From the NCBI GenBank assembly GCA_021847995.1, contig JAJZNE010000147.1, positions 1 through 34,073 of the forward strand: a stretch of DNA of 34,073 nucleotides. Reading direction: 5' to 3'. Below are positions 16,811-24,803 of the stretch, one piece after another. Under the pieces are notes generated by a model, which did not search any database, was not told the DNA's origin, and saw only the letters and a program-made list of their open reading frames with translations. The position numbers and the translations under genes are program-made. Position 1 is the stretch's first letter, and each line of letters opens with the position of its first letter. Source of the stretch: Pseudomonadota bacterium (GTDB lineage Bacteria; Pseudomonadota; Alphaproteobacteria; Acetobacterales; Acetobacteraceae).

Positions 16811-17313
16811 GCCATGCGCACGCCCGCCGCGATGCGCAGCCGGCTGGCGCGGTGATGGGCGTGGCAGATGGCGACGGCCAGCGCGTCCGAGGCGTCGGCG
16901 CGGTGCAGGCAGGCCCCTGGCAGCAGGCGGCGCACCATCTCCGCCACCTGTTCCTTGGCCGCCCCGCCGGTGCCGACGACGGCGCGCTTGACCGCCTTGG
17001 CGCCATATTCCGCCACCGGGATTCCCGCCAGCGCCGGCGCCAGCAGCGCCACCCCGCGGGCATAGCCGAGCTTCAGCGTCGCGGTGCCGTTGCGGTTGAC
17101 ATAGGTCTCCTCGACCGCCGCCTCATCGGGCTGCCATGCCGCCAGCAGCGCCGCCAGCGCGTCATGCAGCGCGCGCAGCCGCTCCGGCACGCCCGCCCCG
17201 CTGTCGGTCGCGATCACGCCGTCGGCCAGGTGGCGAAGCCGGTTGCCCTCCGCCGCCACGACGCCCCAGCCGGTGAAGCGCAGGCCGGGGTCGATGCCGA
17301 GCAGGCGGGCCAT
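16807..17313 (-). CDS. ruvC: Crossover junction endodeoxyribonuclease RuvC
   Basis: The product has 168 residues. RuvC resolves Holliday junctions by paired cuts. Acidic active-site residues are visible in [16 protein letters not shown] (Asp), [19 protein letters not shown] (Glu) and [18 protein letters not shown] (Asp pair). The start ATG is 9 bp after the yebC stop, and the gene overlaps ruvA, so the three are likely one transcript. Confidence 0.97.
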   Translation of the reverse strand: MARLLGIDPGLRFTGWGVVAAEGNRLRHLADGVIATDSGAGVPERLRALHDALAALLAAWQPDEAAVEETYVNRNGTATLKLGYARGVALLAPALAGIPVAEYGAKAVKRAVVGTGGAAKEQVAEMVRRLLPGACLHRADASDALAVAICHAHHRASRLRIAAGVRMA

Positions 17314-17322
17314 CTTCGCCGT

Positions 17323-18072
17323 TCAGCCCGACAGCGTCTGCATGACGGCGTCGGGGATGTCGAAATTGGCATAGACGTTCTGCACGTCGTCGCTCTCCTC
17401 CAGCGCGTCGAGCAGTTTCAGCACCGCCCGCGCCCGCTCCTCGTCCAGCGTCACGCTGGTCGTCGGGCGCCATTCCAGCCGTGCCGTCTCGGGCGCGCCG
17501 AAGCGCGCTTCCAGCGCGTCGTGCACGGCGAAGAACGCATCCGGCGCCGCCGCCACCTCGTGGCCGTCCGGCGTCGTCGCCACGTCGTCGGCCCCGGCCT
17601 CGATCGCCGCCTCCAGCATCGCCTCCTCGCCCGCCGCCTCCCTCGGATAGCGCACGATGCCGCGCCGGGTGAACAGGAAAGCGACCGAATTGGTCTCCCC
17701 CAGCACGCCGCCATGCTTGCTGAACGCCGCCCGCACGTCCGAGGCGGTGCGGTTGCGGTTGTCGGTCAGCGCCTCCACGATTACGGCGACGCCGGCGGGG
17801 CCATAGCCCTCATACCGCACTTCGACATAATCGTCGCCGCCGGTGCCGCCGCTCGCCTTGCGGACGGCGCGATCGACCGTGTCCTTTGGCATGTTGGCCT
17901 GCCGCGCAGCGGCGACCGCGGCGCGCAGGCGCGGGTTGGCGGCCGGATCGGGCAGGCCGTTGCGCGCCGCCACCGTGATCTCGCGGATCAGGCGCGCGAA
18001 GATGCGGCCCCGCCGCGCGTCCTGCGCGCCCTTGCGGTGCATGATGTTCTTGAACTGCGAATGGCCGGCCAT
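17323..18072 (-). CDS. yebC: YebC/PmpR family protein (TACO1-like)
   Basis: The product has 249 residues. It begins [20 protein letters not shown], the signature N-terminus of the family, and contains [58 protein letters not shown] and a C-terminal VQNVYANFD. Members act either as DNA-binding regulators or as ribosome-associated helpers that relieve stalling at proline stretches; which applies cannot be told here. It is part of the fau-ymdB-yebC-ruvCA order typical of alphaproteobacteria. Confidence 0.96.
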   Translation of the reverse strand: MAGHSQFKNIMHRKGAQDARRGRIFARLIREITVAARNGLPDPAANPRLRAAVAAARQANMPKDTVDRAVRKASGGTGGDDYVEVRYEGYGPAGVAVIVEALTDNRNRTASDVRAAFSKHGGVLGETNSVAFLFTRRGIVRYPREAAGEEAMLEAAIEAGADDVATTPDGHEVAAAPDAFFAVHDALEARFGAPETARLEWRPTTSVTLDEERARAVLKLLDALEESDDVQNVYANFDIPDAVMQTLSG

Positions 18073-18105
18073 CGAACCCGTCCCGAAAGAAGAACCGGCG
18101 CGTCC

Positions 18106-18921
18106 TTACACGTCCGGCCACGCCGGCGCGAGCCGCCCGCCCTGGCGCAGCGGCGCGATGCGCCGGGCAAGCCCGGTGGCATCGTCGGTTTCCACGAACA
18201 CGCCGCAGAGCGTCGCCGCCCCCTCCGCGGGTTGCAGCCGCTCGCCCGGCATGCGGCGCCAGAACCGGGTCGCGGCGGCGTCCTTCTGCATGCCAATGAC
18301 GCTGTCGAAGTCGCCGCACATGCCGACATCGCTGACATAGGCGGTGCCGCCCGGCAGCACCTGATGGTCGGCGGTCGGGCAATGCGTGTGGGTGCCGACG
18401 ATCACGCTCGCCTGTCCGTCGAAGGAATGCGCGAAGCCCATCTTCTCGCTGGTCGCCTCGGCGTGGAAATCGCAGACGATGGCGGCGACGCTGCCGCCCA
18501 GCCGGTGCTTCGCCAACTCGACGGCGGTGCCGCGGAACGGGCAATCCAGCGCCTCCATGAACAGCCGCCCCATCACGTTCAGCACCAGCGCCCGCCGCCC
18601 GTCGGCCAGCGTCACCACCACGCTGCCGGCGCCGGGGGTGCCGGGGGGGAAGTTCAGCGGACGAAGCAGGGTCGGGGTTTCGGCGATATAGGGGATGATC
18701 TCCTTGCGGTCCCAGGCATGGTTGCCAAGCGTGATGGCATCGGCGCCGGCGGCGAATAGGGCGCGCGCCATCTCCGGCGCAAGGCCGAAGCCGTGGGAGG
18801 CATTCTCGGCGTTCACCACCACGAGCTCGGCGCCGAGCGCGGCGCGCAGGCCGGGCAGCGCGGCGATCACGGCATCGCGGCCGCTGCGGCCGACGACATC
18901 ACCCAGGAACAGGATACGCAT
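18106..18921 (-). CDS. YmdB-family metallophosphoesterase
   Basis: The product has 271 residues, of the TIGR00282/YmdB type with cyclic-nucleotide phosphodiesterase activity known for Bacillus YmdB. Metal-binding motifs are MRILFLGDVVGRSGRDAV, VVVNAENASHGFG, TLGNHAWDRKEI, VCDFHAEATSEK and VGTHTHCPTAD. The first codon directly abuts the stop of the cyclo-ligase gene, and yebC follows after 33 bp. Confidence 0.93.
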   Translation of the reverse strand: MRILFLGDVVGRSGRDAVIAALPGLRAALGAELVVVNAENASHGFGLAPEMARALFAAGADAITLGNHAWDRKEIIPYIAETPTLLRPLNFPPGTPGAGSVVVTLADGRRALVLNVMGRLFMEALDCPFRGTAVELAKHRLGGSVAAIVCDFHAEATSEKMGFAHSFDGQASVIVGTHTHCPTADHQVLPGGTAYVSDVGMCGDFDSVIGMQKDAAATRFWRRMPGERLQPAEGAATLCGVFVETDDATGLARRIAPLRQGGRLAPAWPDV

Positions 18922-19530
18922 TCAGAAATCCTTGCACCGTATGACGCCGCGCTCGGTCGCGACGGCATCGAGCCGCGCGTCATGCCCGTCCGCCGGCACC
19001 GCGTCGAGTTCCTGGGCGGCGAACGCGCAGCCGATGGCGCGCGCGCCCGGCAGCCCGGCCAGCGTGCGGTCGTAGTAGCCGCCGCCATAGCCGAGCCGAC
19101 GGCCGCTGCGGTCGAAGGCGAGCAGCGGCACCAGCAGCCAGTCCGGCGTGCCGGTGTCACCCTCGGGACAGACGGTGCCGAAGCGCTCCTGCCGCATCGC
19201 CGCGCCGGGGTGCCAGTGCCGGAAGACCAGCGGCCGGCCGCGCGGCGGGGTTTCCGGCAGCAGGATCGCATGGCCGCGGCGATGCAGCGCGAGCAGCAGG
19301 GGACGGATGTCGATCTCCCCGGCAAGCGGCCAGAAGCCGGAAACCACCGCCCCGGGTGGCGGCGGAAGGGCGGCGAGCAGATGCTCGGCCAGCCGCATCC
19401 CCCAGGCCGGATCGCACAAGGCCCGCGCCGCCAGCGCCAGCACCCGCGCCCGCCGCTTGGCGCCCGCCAGATCGGCACCACCCGGATCGCGAGGGGGGTG
19501 CGGAGCCACCCTGGCCGTTGGCGTTATCAC
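18922..19530 (-). CDS. fau: 5-formyltetrahydrofolate cyclo-ligase
   Basis: The product has up to 202 residues. The enzyme converts 5-formyl-THF to 5,10-methenyl-THF with ATP. Family motifs are GAKRRARVLALAARAL near the N-terminus, VSGFWPLAGEIDIRPLLLAL, PDWLLVPLLAFDRSG and the nucleotide-binding LGYGGGYYDRTLAGLP. The start is uncertain. A GTG at 19528-19530 overlaps the stop of a small upstream frame (GTGA) with GGGAGG immediately before it; an in-frame GTG at 19507-19509 is the alternative. In many proteobacteria this gene follows the 6S RNA gene, which I could not identify here. Confidence 0.9.
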   Translation of the reverse strand: MITPTARVAPHPPRDPGGADLAGAKRRARVLALAARALCDPAWGMRLAEHLLAALPPPPGAVVSGFWPLAGEIDIRPLLLALHRRGHAILLPETPPRGRPLVFRHWHPGAAMRQERFGTVCPEGDTGTPDWLLVPLLAFDRSGRRLGYGGGYYDRTLAGLPGARAIGCAFAAQELDAVPADGHDARLDAVATERGVIRCKDF

Positions 19531-19664
19531 CCTCCCAGAGCCTGCGTGAGCAGGTGGGTGCCAGATACCGTGACCACGATCACGACAGCGCCAGCTCCCA
19601 GGAGAGTTGCTATCGGCCCCGGGGATGAATTGCCTGACGCACCGGGCAGCCCCGCCTTTGCCAT
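19527..19664 (-). CDS. Possible 45-residue single-span membrane protein
   Basis: An ATG at 19662-19664, with GGAG 7 bases upstream, opens a 45-residue frame ending GTHLLTQALGG. Its stop overlaps the GTG start of the cyclo-ligase gene. Residues 18-39 (IATLLGAGAVVIVVTVSGTH) form one convincing hydrophobic helix after a Gly/Ser/Pro-rich N-terminus. The ribosome site, stop/start overlap and helix argue for a real gene. Its small size and lack of a recognised family argue for caution. An RNA gene (6S) in this position is the main alternative. Confidence 0.45.
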   Translation of the reverse strand: MAKAGLPGASGNSSPGPIATLLGAGAVVIVVTVSGTHLLTQALGG

Positions 19665-19701
19665 ATGCCCTCTCCGCCGCCCCACTGCAACCGCCCCGGC
19701 A

Positions 19702-19725
19702 GAAATGTCAAAGGCCGAAATGTCA
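19702..19725. repeat. Direct repeat GAAATGTCA, 15 bp apart
   Basis: GAAATGTCA occurs at 19702-19710 and 19717-19725 (gcaGAAATGTCAaaggcc, then cGAAATGTCAggg). Closely spaced repeats of this sort occur at the ends of some IS21-family elements. No transposase gene is present, so at most this is a remnant. Confidence 0.35.
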
Positions 19726-20092
19726 GGGGGGTGATCCGCAAGCCGACCGCCTCCGACATGGCGGCGTTCGCACAACCGGAGCCGCCCTCTCGCCACCCCG
19801 GCTCTCGACTCCCCGCCCGGATCGGGCAGCAGAACGGCTGGCGCAAGAAATTCGGCCGGTATCCAAGGATCGCGCCAGACGCTGACAGGTCATCTGGCCG
19901 CAAGCTTGTCTGCCCGGCACCGCGGCAGGATGCCCGGAGTCTGTCGGCACCGGGCGAGCCACCACCAAAATCGCCCGTCCCATTGAACCGGAGGTGACCC
20001 CGGCATGCAGATGCCGGCGAAAGGCAAACGACCACCTGAAATCCGCCCCGCTTTTCATCGGCCTGCTACACGACCGCCGCCGGAGGTGGTGG
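19726..20092. other. Intergenic stretch without a recognisable gene
   Basis: Open frames exist on both strands, but their translations are Arg/Pro/Ser-rich and match no family I know. No tRNA, terminator or clear promoter could be picked out. The stretch separates the leftward fau operon from the end of the leftward solute-binding protein gene and must hold the promoter for the former. With the adjacent GAAATGTCA repeats it may be a decayed mobile element or gene remnant. Confidence 0.5.
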
Positions 20093-21292
20093 TTATTTCA
20101 CCAGCGGACAGCCCCCGGCTGCGAGCGGCCGGAACGCCGCCGCCGCCGGGATGGTGGCGAGGGGGACATAGACATCGTGCGGACCGCCGCTTTCCGCCGG
20201 CGACTTGACCCGGAAGCGATACATGTCGTGGACTGCCCTGCCATCGGCGCGGATCGTCACCCGGCCGAACAGCGGATCATCGATCGGCGCGCGGCGCATC
20301 GCGGCGACGACCTGCTCGCCCTCGATCGTCCGCGCATCGCGCACCGCGCGCAGATAGGCAAGCGTCGCGGAATAGACACCGGCCTGATCCTCGGTCGGCA
20401 TGCGCCCGCCCATCACCGCGGCGAAGCGGCGGCTCCAGGCCCGGGTGCCGTCGTTGAGATCCCAGTAGAAGGCCTCCGTCAACTCCAGCCCCTGCGCCAC
20501 GGCAAGGCCCATCGCCTCGATGTCGGTCAGTTCCGCGAACAGCGCCGCCGGCGTCATCTTCGGCGTGACGCCGAATTCCCGCGCCTGCTTGACCGCGTTG
20601 ATCATGTCGGTCCCGGTGGTCGCCAGGGCCAGCACGCCGGCCCCCGAATTCTGCGCCTGCAACAGCGGCGCGGCAAAATCCGTGGTGCCGAGCGGCTGAC
20701 GGTTGGCACCCACCACGACGCCGCCGAGCGCCTCGACCGCTTCCCTGGCGTCGGTTTCCAATGCGAGGCCGAGCGCATAGTTGACGGTCAGGAAATACCA
20801 GCTCCGGCCGCCCTGCGGCACCAGCCCCGCCGCCATGCTCCGGCCCTGCACCCAGGTATCGCTCACCCATTGCACCGTGGTCGGCAGGCAGGATTTGCCG
20901 GTCAGCGCCGAGGTCATGGCGCTGGAGGCGAGTGCCACGCGGTGCAGGTCGTGCGCCACCGTCGCCACTGCCAGCGCAACGCCGGAATTCGGCAGATCGA
21001 CGACGGCGCCGACACCTTCCTCGCCGAGCCAGCGCCGCGCGATGGCGGAGCCGACATCCGGCTTGTTCTGATGGTCGGCGGCGATGATCTCGACCGTGAG
21101 ACCGCCGCTTTCGGCTGCGAAATCCTGTGCCGCGAGGCGCGCCGCGGCAACCGAACCGGCGCCCACCTCGTCGGTAAACGGGCCGCTCATGTCGGTCAGC
21201 ACGCCGACCCGCACCCGGTCGCCGGGAGTCTCGGCATGGGCCACCGATGCCGTCAGGCAGGCCGCGAGCAGCAGCGGGCGAAGGGGCGGCAT
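20093..21292 (-). CDS. ABC transporter substrate-binding protein, branched-chain amino acid (LivJ-like) type
   Basis: The product has 399 residues with a signal peptide (MPPLRPLLLAACLTASVAHA). The type-1 periplasmic-binding fold is shown by [75 protein letters not shown] and TPAALFAELTDIEAMGLAV. It starts 28 bp after the stop of the glutamine-synthetase-like gene and ends the Rieske-ligase-SBP operon. Its permease and ATPase genes are not here. By context it may bind the amine or aromatic compound degraded by the two enzymes; this is inference. Confidence 0.9.
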   Translation of the reverse strand: MPPLRPLLLAACLTASVAHAETPGDRVRVGVLTDMSGPFTDEVGAGSVAAARLAAQDFAAESGGLTVEIIAADHQNKPDVGSAIARRWLGEEGVGAVVDLPNSGVALAVATVAHDLHRVALASSAMTSALTGKSCLPTTVQWVSDTWVQGRSMAAGLVPQGGRSWYFLTVNYALGLALETDAREAVEALGGVVVGANRQPLGTTDFAAPLLQAQNSGAGVLALATTGTDMINAVKQAREFGVTPKMTPAALFAELTDIEAMGLAVAQGLELTEAFYWDLNDGTRAWSRRFAAVMGGRMPTEDQAGVYSATLAYLRAVRDARTIEGEQVVAAMRRAPIDDPLFGRVTIRADGRAVHDMYRFRVKSPAESGGPHDVYVPLATIPAAAAFRPLAAGGCPLVK

Positions 21293-21320
21293 GGGCGTCT
21301 CCCTGTTCTACATCAGTGTT

Positions 21321-22787
21321 CTACAGCAGATCGAAATACTCGGCCTGTTCCCATTCGCTGACATCGGCGGCGAAGCGCTCCAGCTCCGCCTCCTTCAGGC
21401 GGGCGAAATAGCCGAGGAAGAAGCGGCCGAACGCCGCGGCGAAGCAGGCATCGTCGGAGAGCGCGGCGAGGGCTTCGCCTAGCCCGCCGGGCAGGCGCGG
21501 CGCCGTGCCGTCATACGGGGCGTCGGCCGGCGGTCCCGGATCAATCGCCAGGTCGATGCCGTCGAGGCCGGCCGCGATCAGCGCCGCCATCGCCAGATAG
21601 GGGTTGGCACCCGGTTCGCCGCCACGATGCTCAAGCCGCGTCGCCGCCGACCCCGGCGCCCCGAGCACGCGCACCAGCACGCCGCGGTTGTCCAGCGCCC
21701 AGCAGGCGCGGGTCGGCGCGTTGGTGAACGGCCGGTATCGCTTGTAGCCGTTGATGGTTGGCGTGGTGAAGGCGCAGGCGGCACCGGCATGGCGCAGCAG
21801 GCCGCCGAGCCACGCGCGGCCGGGATCACTCAGCGCCGCGGCCCCTGCCGCGGCGACGCCGGGCGGTGCGGCAAACAGGTTGGTGCCGGCGGCATCGCGC
21901 AGCGAGTGATGGAGATGCCAGCCGCTGGCAACGGCATTCGGCAGGCGCGGGCGGCACATGAAGCTCGCGACATGCCCCGCGCGCCGGCACACCTGCTTCA
22001 CCGCGGAACGGATCAGCAGCAACTGGTCGGCCGCCTCGATGCCGGTGGCGGGCGCGAAGGTCAGCTCCACCTGGCTCGGCCCGAATTCCACCTCCAGACT
22101 GCGCAGCGGCAGATGCAGCGCCTGCAACGCCGCGCGCAGGCGCTCCATCAGCGGGTCGAGTTCGTCGTAGCGCAGTTCAGTCAGATACTGGTAGCCGGGA
22201 TTGAGCAGCTGGCGCCGACCGGGCCTGCCGTCCGGATCCGCCTCGGCGGACTGGCGGACGATATGGCACTCGATCTCGATGCCGGCGACGAACTGCATGC
22301 CGCGGGCATCGAGCGCCCCTATCTGTTGCGCCAGCAGCGCACGGCTGGACAGCGGCATCTTCCGCCCGTCGGGCAGGAACAGGTCGCACAGCAACCAGCC
22401 GCTGTGCGGCGTCCACGGCAGGATGCGGAATGTCGCCGGGTCAGGCAGCATCACCATGTCGGCCGCCCCGCGCAGCAGCTTCAGCCCGAAGCCGCCATCG
22501 GCGGAAAACACGGGAAACGCCGTCTTGCCGGACAGATCCTTCATCAGCAGCGTCGTCGTCGCGGTCACGCCGTCGGCCAGGCCGCGCACGGCCGCGGCGG
22601 CGGTCAGCGTCTTGCCGCGCAGCACGCCATGCGCATCGGCAAACGCGAAGCGGACCACGCCAACATCTTCGGCCTCGATGCGCGCGGTCAGCTCGGCCGC
22701 CGCGGCGTGCTGATCGGCGGTCCACAGCCCGTGACGGAGGGCGAAGCCGTCCACCGGCCGCTCAGGCCGCTTCCGACAGAACGGCAT
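21321..22787 (-). CDS. Glutamine-synthetase-family ligase (gamma-glutamyl-amine type)
   Basis: The product has 488 residues. The catalytic core of glutamine synthetases is visible: GIEIECHIV (metal-binding Glu171/Glu173), LEVEFGPSQVELTFAPATG, VASGWHLHHSL (His291/His293), NGYKRYRPFTNAPTR and TRLEHRGGEPGANPYLAMAA. An N-terminal beta-grasp half (VVRFAFADAHGVLRGKTLT) is also present. The family includes gamma-glutamylpolyamine, -isopropylamide and -anilide synthetases, so ligation of glutamate to an amine is more likely here than ammonia assimilation. The ATG at 22787 overlaps the Rieske gene by 26 bp; a GTG at 22754 is an alternative start. No good ribosome site supports either. Confidence 0.85.
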   Translation of the reverse strand: MPFCRKRPERPVDGFALRHGLWTADQHAAAAELTARIEAEDVGVVRFAFADAHGVLRGKTLTAAAAVRGLADGVTATTTLLMKDLSGKTAFPVFSADGGFGLKLLRGAADMVMLPDPATFRILPWTPHSGWLLCDLFLPDGRKMPLSSRALLAQQIGALDARGMQFVAGIEIECHIVRQSAEADPDGRPGRRQLLNPGYQYLTELRYDELDPLMERLRAALQALHLPLRSLEVEFGPSQVELTFAPATGIEAADQLLLIRSAVKQVCRRAGHVASFMCRPRLPNAVASGWHLHHSLRDAAGTNLFAAPPGVAAAGAAALSDPGRAWLGGLLRHAGAACAFTTPTINGYKRYRPFTNAPTRACWALDNRGVLVRVLGAPGSAATRLEHRGGEPGANPYLAMAALIAAGLDGIDLAIDPGPPADAPYDGTAPRLPGGLGEALAALSDDACFAAAFGRFFLGYFARLKEAELERFAADVSEWEQAEYFDLL

Positions 22788-24087
22788 TCCACGGCGCGGC
22801 GGCACGTCGCCGCCGGTCCTGCGCCAGCCAGTACGCCTGCCATCCCTCGGCCGGGCCGATCGCGTCGATCGACGGCGGACCCCCCAGGCGCGCCGCCGCG
22901 TCCGGCGCCAGCACGAGCGGCGGTGGCCGCCCCTCCGCCACATCGCGGATCGCGCGCAGCAGCAGGCGGCGGCAGGCGGCGATCGCCTTGTCGCTGGCGC
23001 CGAGATGCTCCCTGGTGCGGTCCTGGATCGGCCCCATCGATTCCACCGCCCACTGGTCATGGACGTTGATGTCGTCGCCCATCCCGGTGTAGGTGCGGCG
23101 CGCCTGCTCGCCGGCATCGAACCCATAGTCGTTGCTGCGGTTGCGCCGCGGCACGTAGTCCGGCAGCGCATAGAGTTGCAGCCGCTGTTCGCGCATCCTC
23201 ACCTTGTCCACCGGTGCTGCGAAACTGGTGAAGATCGCGTACCAGTAGCAGTGCGTGTCATCGACCGGGACATGCCACTGCGTGATCGTCATCTCCTGGC
23301 TCATCGGGATCACGATCGCATGCGGAAACGCCATGTTGGTGACACGGATATGCGTCTCGGCGTCGTTCAGCCGGCGCAGCGCGGCGATGCGCAGGCCGAA
23401 GGCGGTGGTCTCCACTTCGATGTCGGGACGGGCGAATTCGCGCAGGATGCGGGTCATCGGCATGGCAGCGCCGATCGTCGCATCGCGGAACTGCCGGCCA
23501 TAGGCGCCGGCGGTGTCCTCATCCTCGAAGAAGCGGTGCAGGTAGGAAGCATGGGCAGGGTCGATCCCGACCTCCAGCGCCTGTAGCCAGTTGCATTCGA
23601 TGAGCCCCTTGAAGGCGAAGGTATAGGCCTCGGGCGCCGCGAAGCAGTCGAAGGCCGGCAGCGCCGGCGGCTCGCCCGTCCCCATGAAGGCGAACACGAT
23701 GCCGTTCGCCACCCGGCAGGGATAGGCGGTCTGGCGGATCCGGCGACAGAAATTGCTGCCCACCGGCTCGGCCGGCTGTTCCAGGCAGGCGCCGCCGGCA
23801 TCGAACAGCCAGCCATGGAACGGACAGCGCAGGCCGCCATCCTCCACCCGGCCGAACGACAGATCGGCGCCGCGATGGGCGCAGTGGCGATCGAGCAGCG
23901 CGAGGCGTCCGCTCTGATCGCGGAACAGCACCAGATTCTCGCCGAGCAGCCGCACGCGGCGCACCGGCCGCGCACCTTCCAGCTCCTCGATCAGCGCCGC
24001 CGGCTGCCAGTACTGCCGCATCAGCGCGCCGAGGCCGGTGCCGGGGCCGACGCGCGTGAGAAGGGCATTGTGTTCCGTGCTGAGCAT
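22762..24087 (-). CDS. Rieske aromatic ring-hydroxylating oxygenase, alpha subunit
   Basis: The product has 441 residues. The Rieske [2Fe-2S] ligands are Cys69-X-His71 (DRHCAHRGADLSFG) and Cys88-X2-His91 (LRCPFHGWLFD). The mononuclear iron site is visible in ECNWLQALEVGIDPAHASYL with Asp176, His179 and His184. The build resembles phthalate dioxygenase/LigX-type oxygenases, which use a separate reductase; none is encoded nearby. A strong AGAGAGGG ribosome site precedes the ATG. It is the first gene of an operon with the ligase and solute-binding protein genes. The substrate is unknown; the partner ligase suggests an N-containing aromatic or alkyl compound. Confidence 0.92.
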   Translation of the reverse strand: MLSTEHNALLTRVGPGTGLGALMRQYWQPAALIEELEGARPVRRVRLLGENLVLFRDQSGRLALLDRHCAHRGADLSFGRVEDGGLRCPFHGWLFDAGGACLEQPAEPVGSNFCRRIRQTAYPCRVANGIVFAFMGTGEPPALPAFDCFAAPEAYTFAFKGLIECNWLQALEVGIDPAHASYLHRFFEDEDTAGAYGRQFRDATIGAAMPMTRILREFARPDIEVETTAFGLRIAALRRLNDAETHIRVTNMAFPHAIVIPMSQEMTITQWHVPVDDTHCYWYAIFTSFAAPVDKVRMREQRLQLYALPDYVPRRNRSNDYGFDAGEQARRTYTGMGDDINVHDQWAVESMGPIQDRTREHLGASDKAIAACRRLLLRAIRDVAEGRPPPLVLAPDAAARLGGPPSIDAIGPAEGWQAYWLAQDRRRRAAAPWNAVLSEAA

Positions 24088-24099
24088 ATGCCCTCTCTT

Positions 24100-24132
24100 G
24101 TTCGATTGACGAACACAGGTTCGATTTCGAGC
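24100..24132. promoter_or_regulatory. IclR-type operator candidate upstream of the Rieske operon
   Basis: GTTCGATTGACGAAC at 24100-24114 is a perfect 5-bp-arm palindrome (GTTCG-N5-CGAAC). A second, imperfect site (GTTCGATTTCGAGC) begins 19 bp on at 24119. The GTTCGAT half-site resembles the published PcaR/PobR-type (IclR family) operator as I recall it. It lies 13-27 bases before the Rieske ATG, in the divergent gap to a broken IclR gene. Confidence 0.5.
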
Positions 24133-24137
24133 CTAAC

Positions 24138-24621
24138 ATGGCCGCGCGGCGGCCTGGCAAGCAATTTCCGGAAAGGACGACCAATGGCACGATCGCGCCC
24201 GCCGCCCTCGCCCGCGGGCTTGCCGTCATGGCCAGTTTCGGCGCCGATCGCCGCTCGCAGAGCCTGAGCGAGGTGGCGCAGGCGCTCGGCCTGCCCCGCG
24301 CGATGGCGCGGCGGGCGCTGCTCACTCCCGTGGCGCTCGGCTACCTGGAGACAGAAGGACGCCAGTTCCGGCTGACGCCGCGGGTGCTGCGCCTCGCCGC
24401 GGCCTATCTCACCTCCGACACCGTCTCGGCCCTGTTGCAGCCGGCCTGCGACCGGGTCGCCCGAACGGTGGGCGAAGCCTGCACCGTCGCGGTGCCGGAG
24501 CAGGACGAGGTGGTGATGATCGCGCGCGCCCGGCCGCGTGCTGCTGGCCGCCCTGCCGGAGCCTGCGCTCGCCGCCAACCTCGCGCGCACCGCGCTCCAT
24601 CCCGTCACCCCGCATACGTGA
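24138..24621 (+). pseudogene. IclR-family regulator (PcaR/PobR type), frameshifted and truncated
   Basis: One frame encodes the winged-helix domain: ALARGLAVMASFGADRRSQS, LSEVAQALGLPRAMARRALL, ALGYLETEGRQFRLTPRVLR and the start of the effector domain up to EQDEVVMIARA (near 24528). The family's next conserved block, GRVLLAALPEPALAANLART followed by ALHPVTPHT, lies in the +1 frame at 24532-24618 and ends at TGA 24619-24621. About 20 residues between the two blocks and the last 100 or so residues of the family are missing. A good ribosome site (AAGGA) precedes ATG 24184, which is in the C-terminal frame rather than the HTH frame, hinting at a second indel. It is divergent from the Rieske operon it probably once controlled. 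Confidence 0.8.
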
Positions 24622-24728
24622 TCGCCGCCCTCCTGCTGGCCGGAGCCGCCGCGCTCTCCGCCTGCCTGATCTGACCGCCCGCCCGCCTTCGCGCCCGGCG
24701 CTGCGGGATCGGCACATACCTGAATTTC

Positions 24729-24772
24729 GTAGTTTGCATGACCAATTTACATGGTCCTACCATACAAACTAC
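24729..24772. promoter_or_regulatory. AT-rich promoter with nested dyads upstream of the XRE-hyf operon
   Basis: An outer inverted repeat GTAGTTTG (24729-24736)/CAAACTAC (24765-24772) encloses the perfect palindrome ATGGT-CCT-ACCAT (24751-24763). A possible sigma-70 promoter, TTGCAT (24734-24739) and TACCAT (24758-24763) with an 18-bp spacer, overlaps both. The region has far lower GC than the surrounding genes. Autorepression by the XRE protein encoded immediately downstream is the natural reading, by inference. Confidence 0.5.
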
Positions 24773-24803
24773 CGTTCAGAACATTCCAATTGATGCTTCA
24801 TAC

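Noticed and set aside
19500-19700. 6S RNA (ssrS) gene
   Set aside because: The location fits and CCCCGGGGCCGATA faintly recalls the family, but I could not fold the long closing stem and central bubble by eye.
24621-24674. A hydrophobic tail to the IclR frame (VIAALLLAGAAALSACLI) as a membrane-anchored regulator
   Set aside because: It lies beyond the point where IclR similarity moves to the other frame, so it is more likely chance translation after the frameshift.
24738-24803. An N-terminal extension of the XRE regulator from ATG 24738
   Set aside because: The segment overlaps nested palindromes and a plausible promoter, has no ribosome site, and lies outside the HTH domain.
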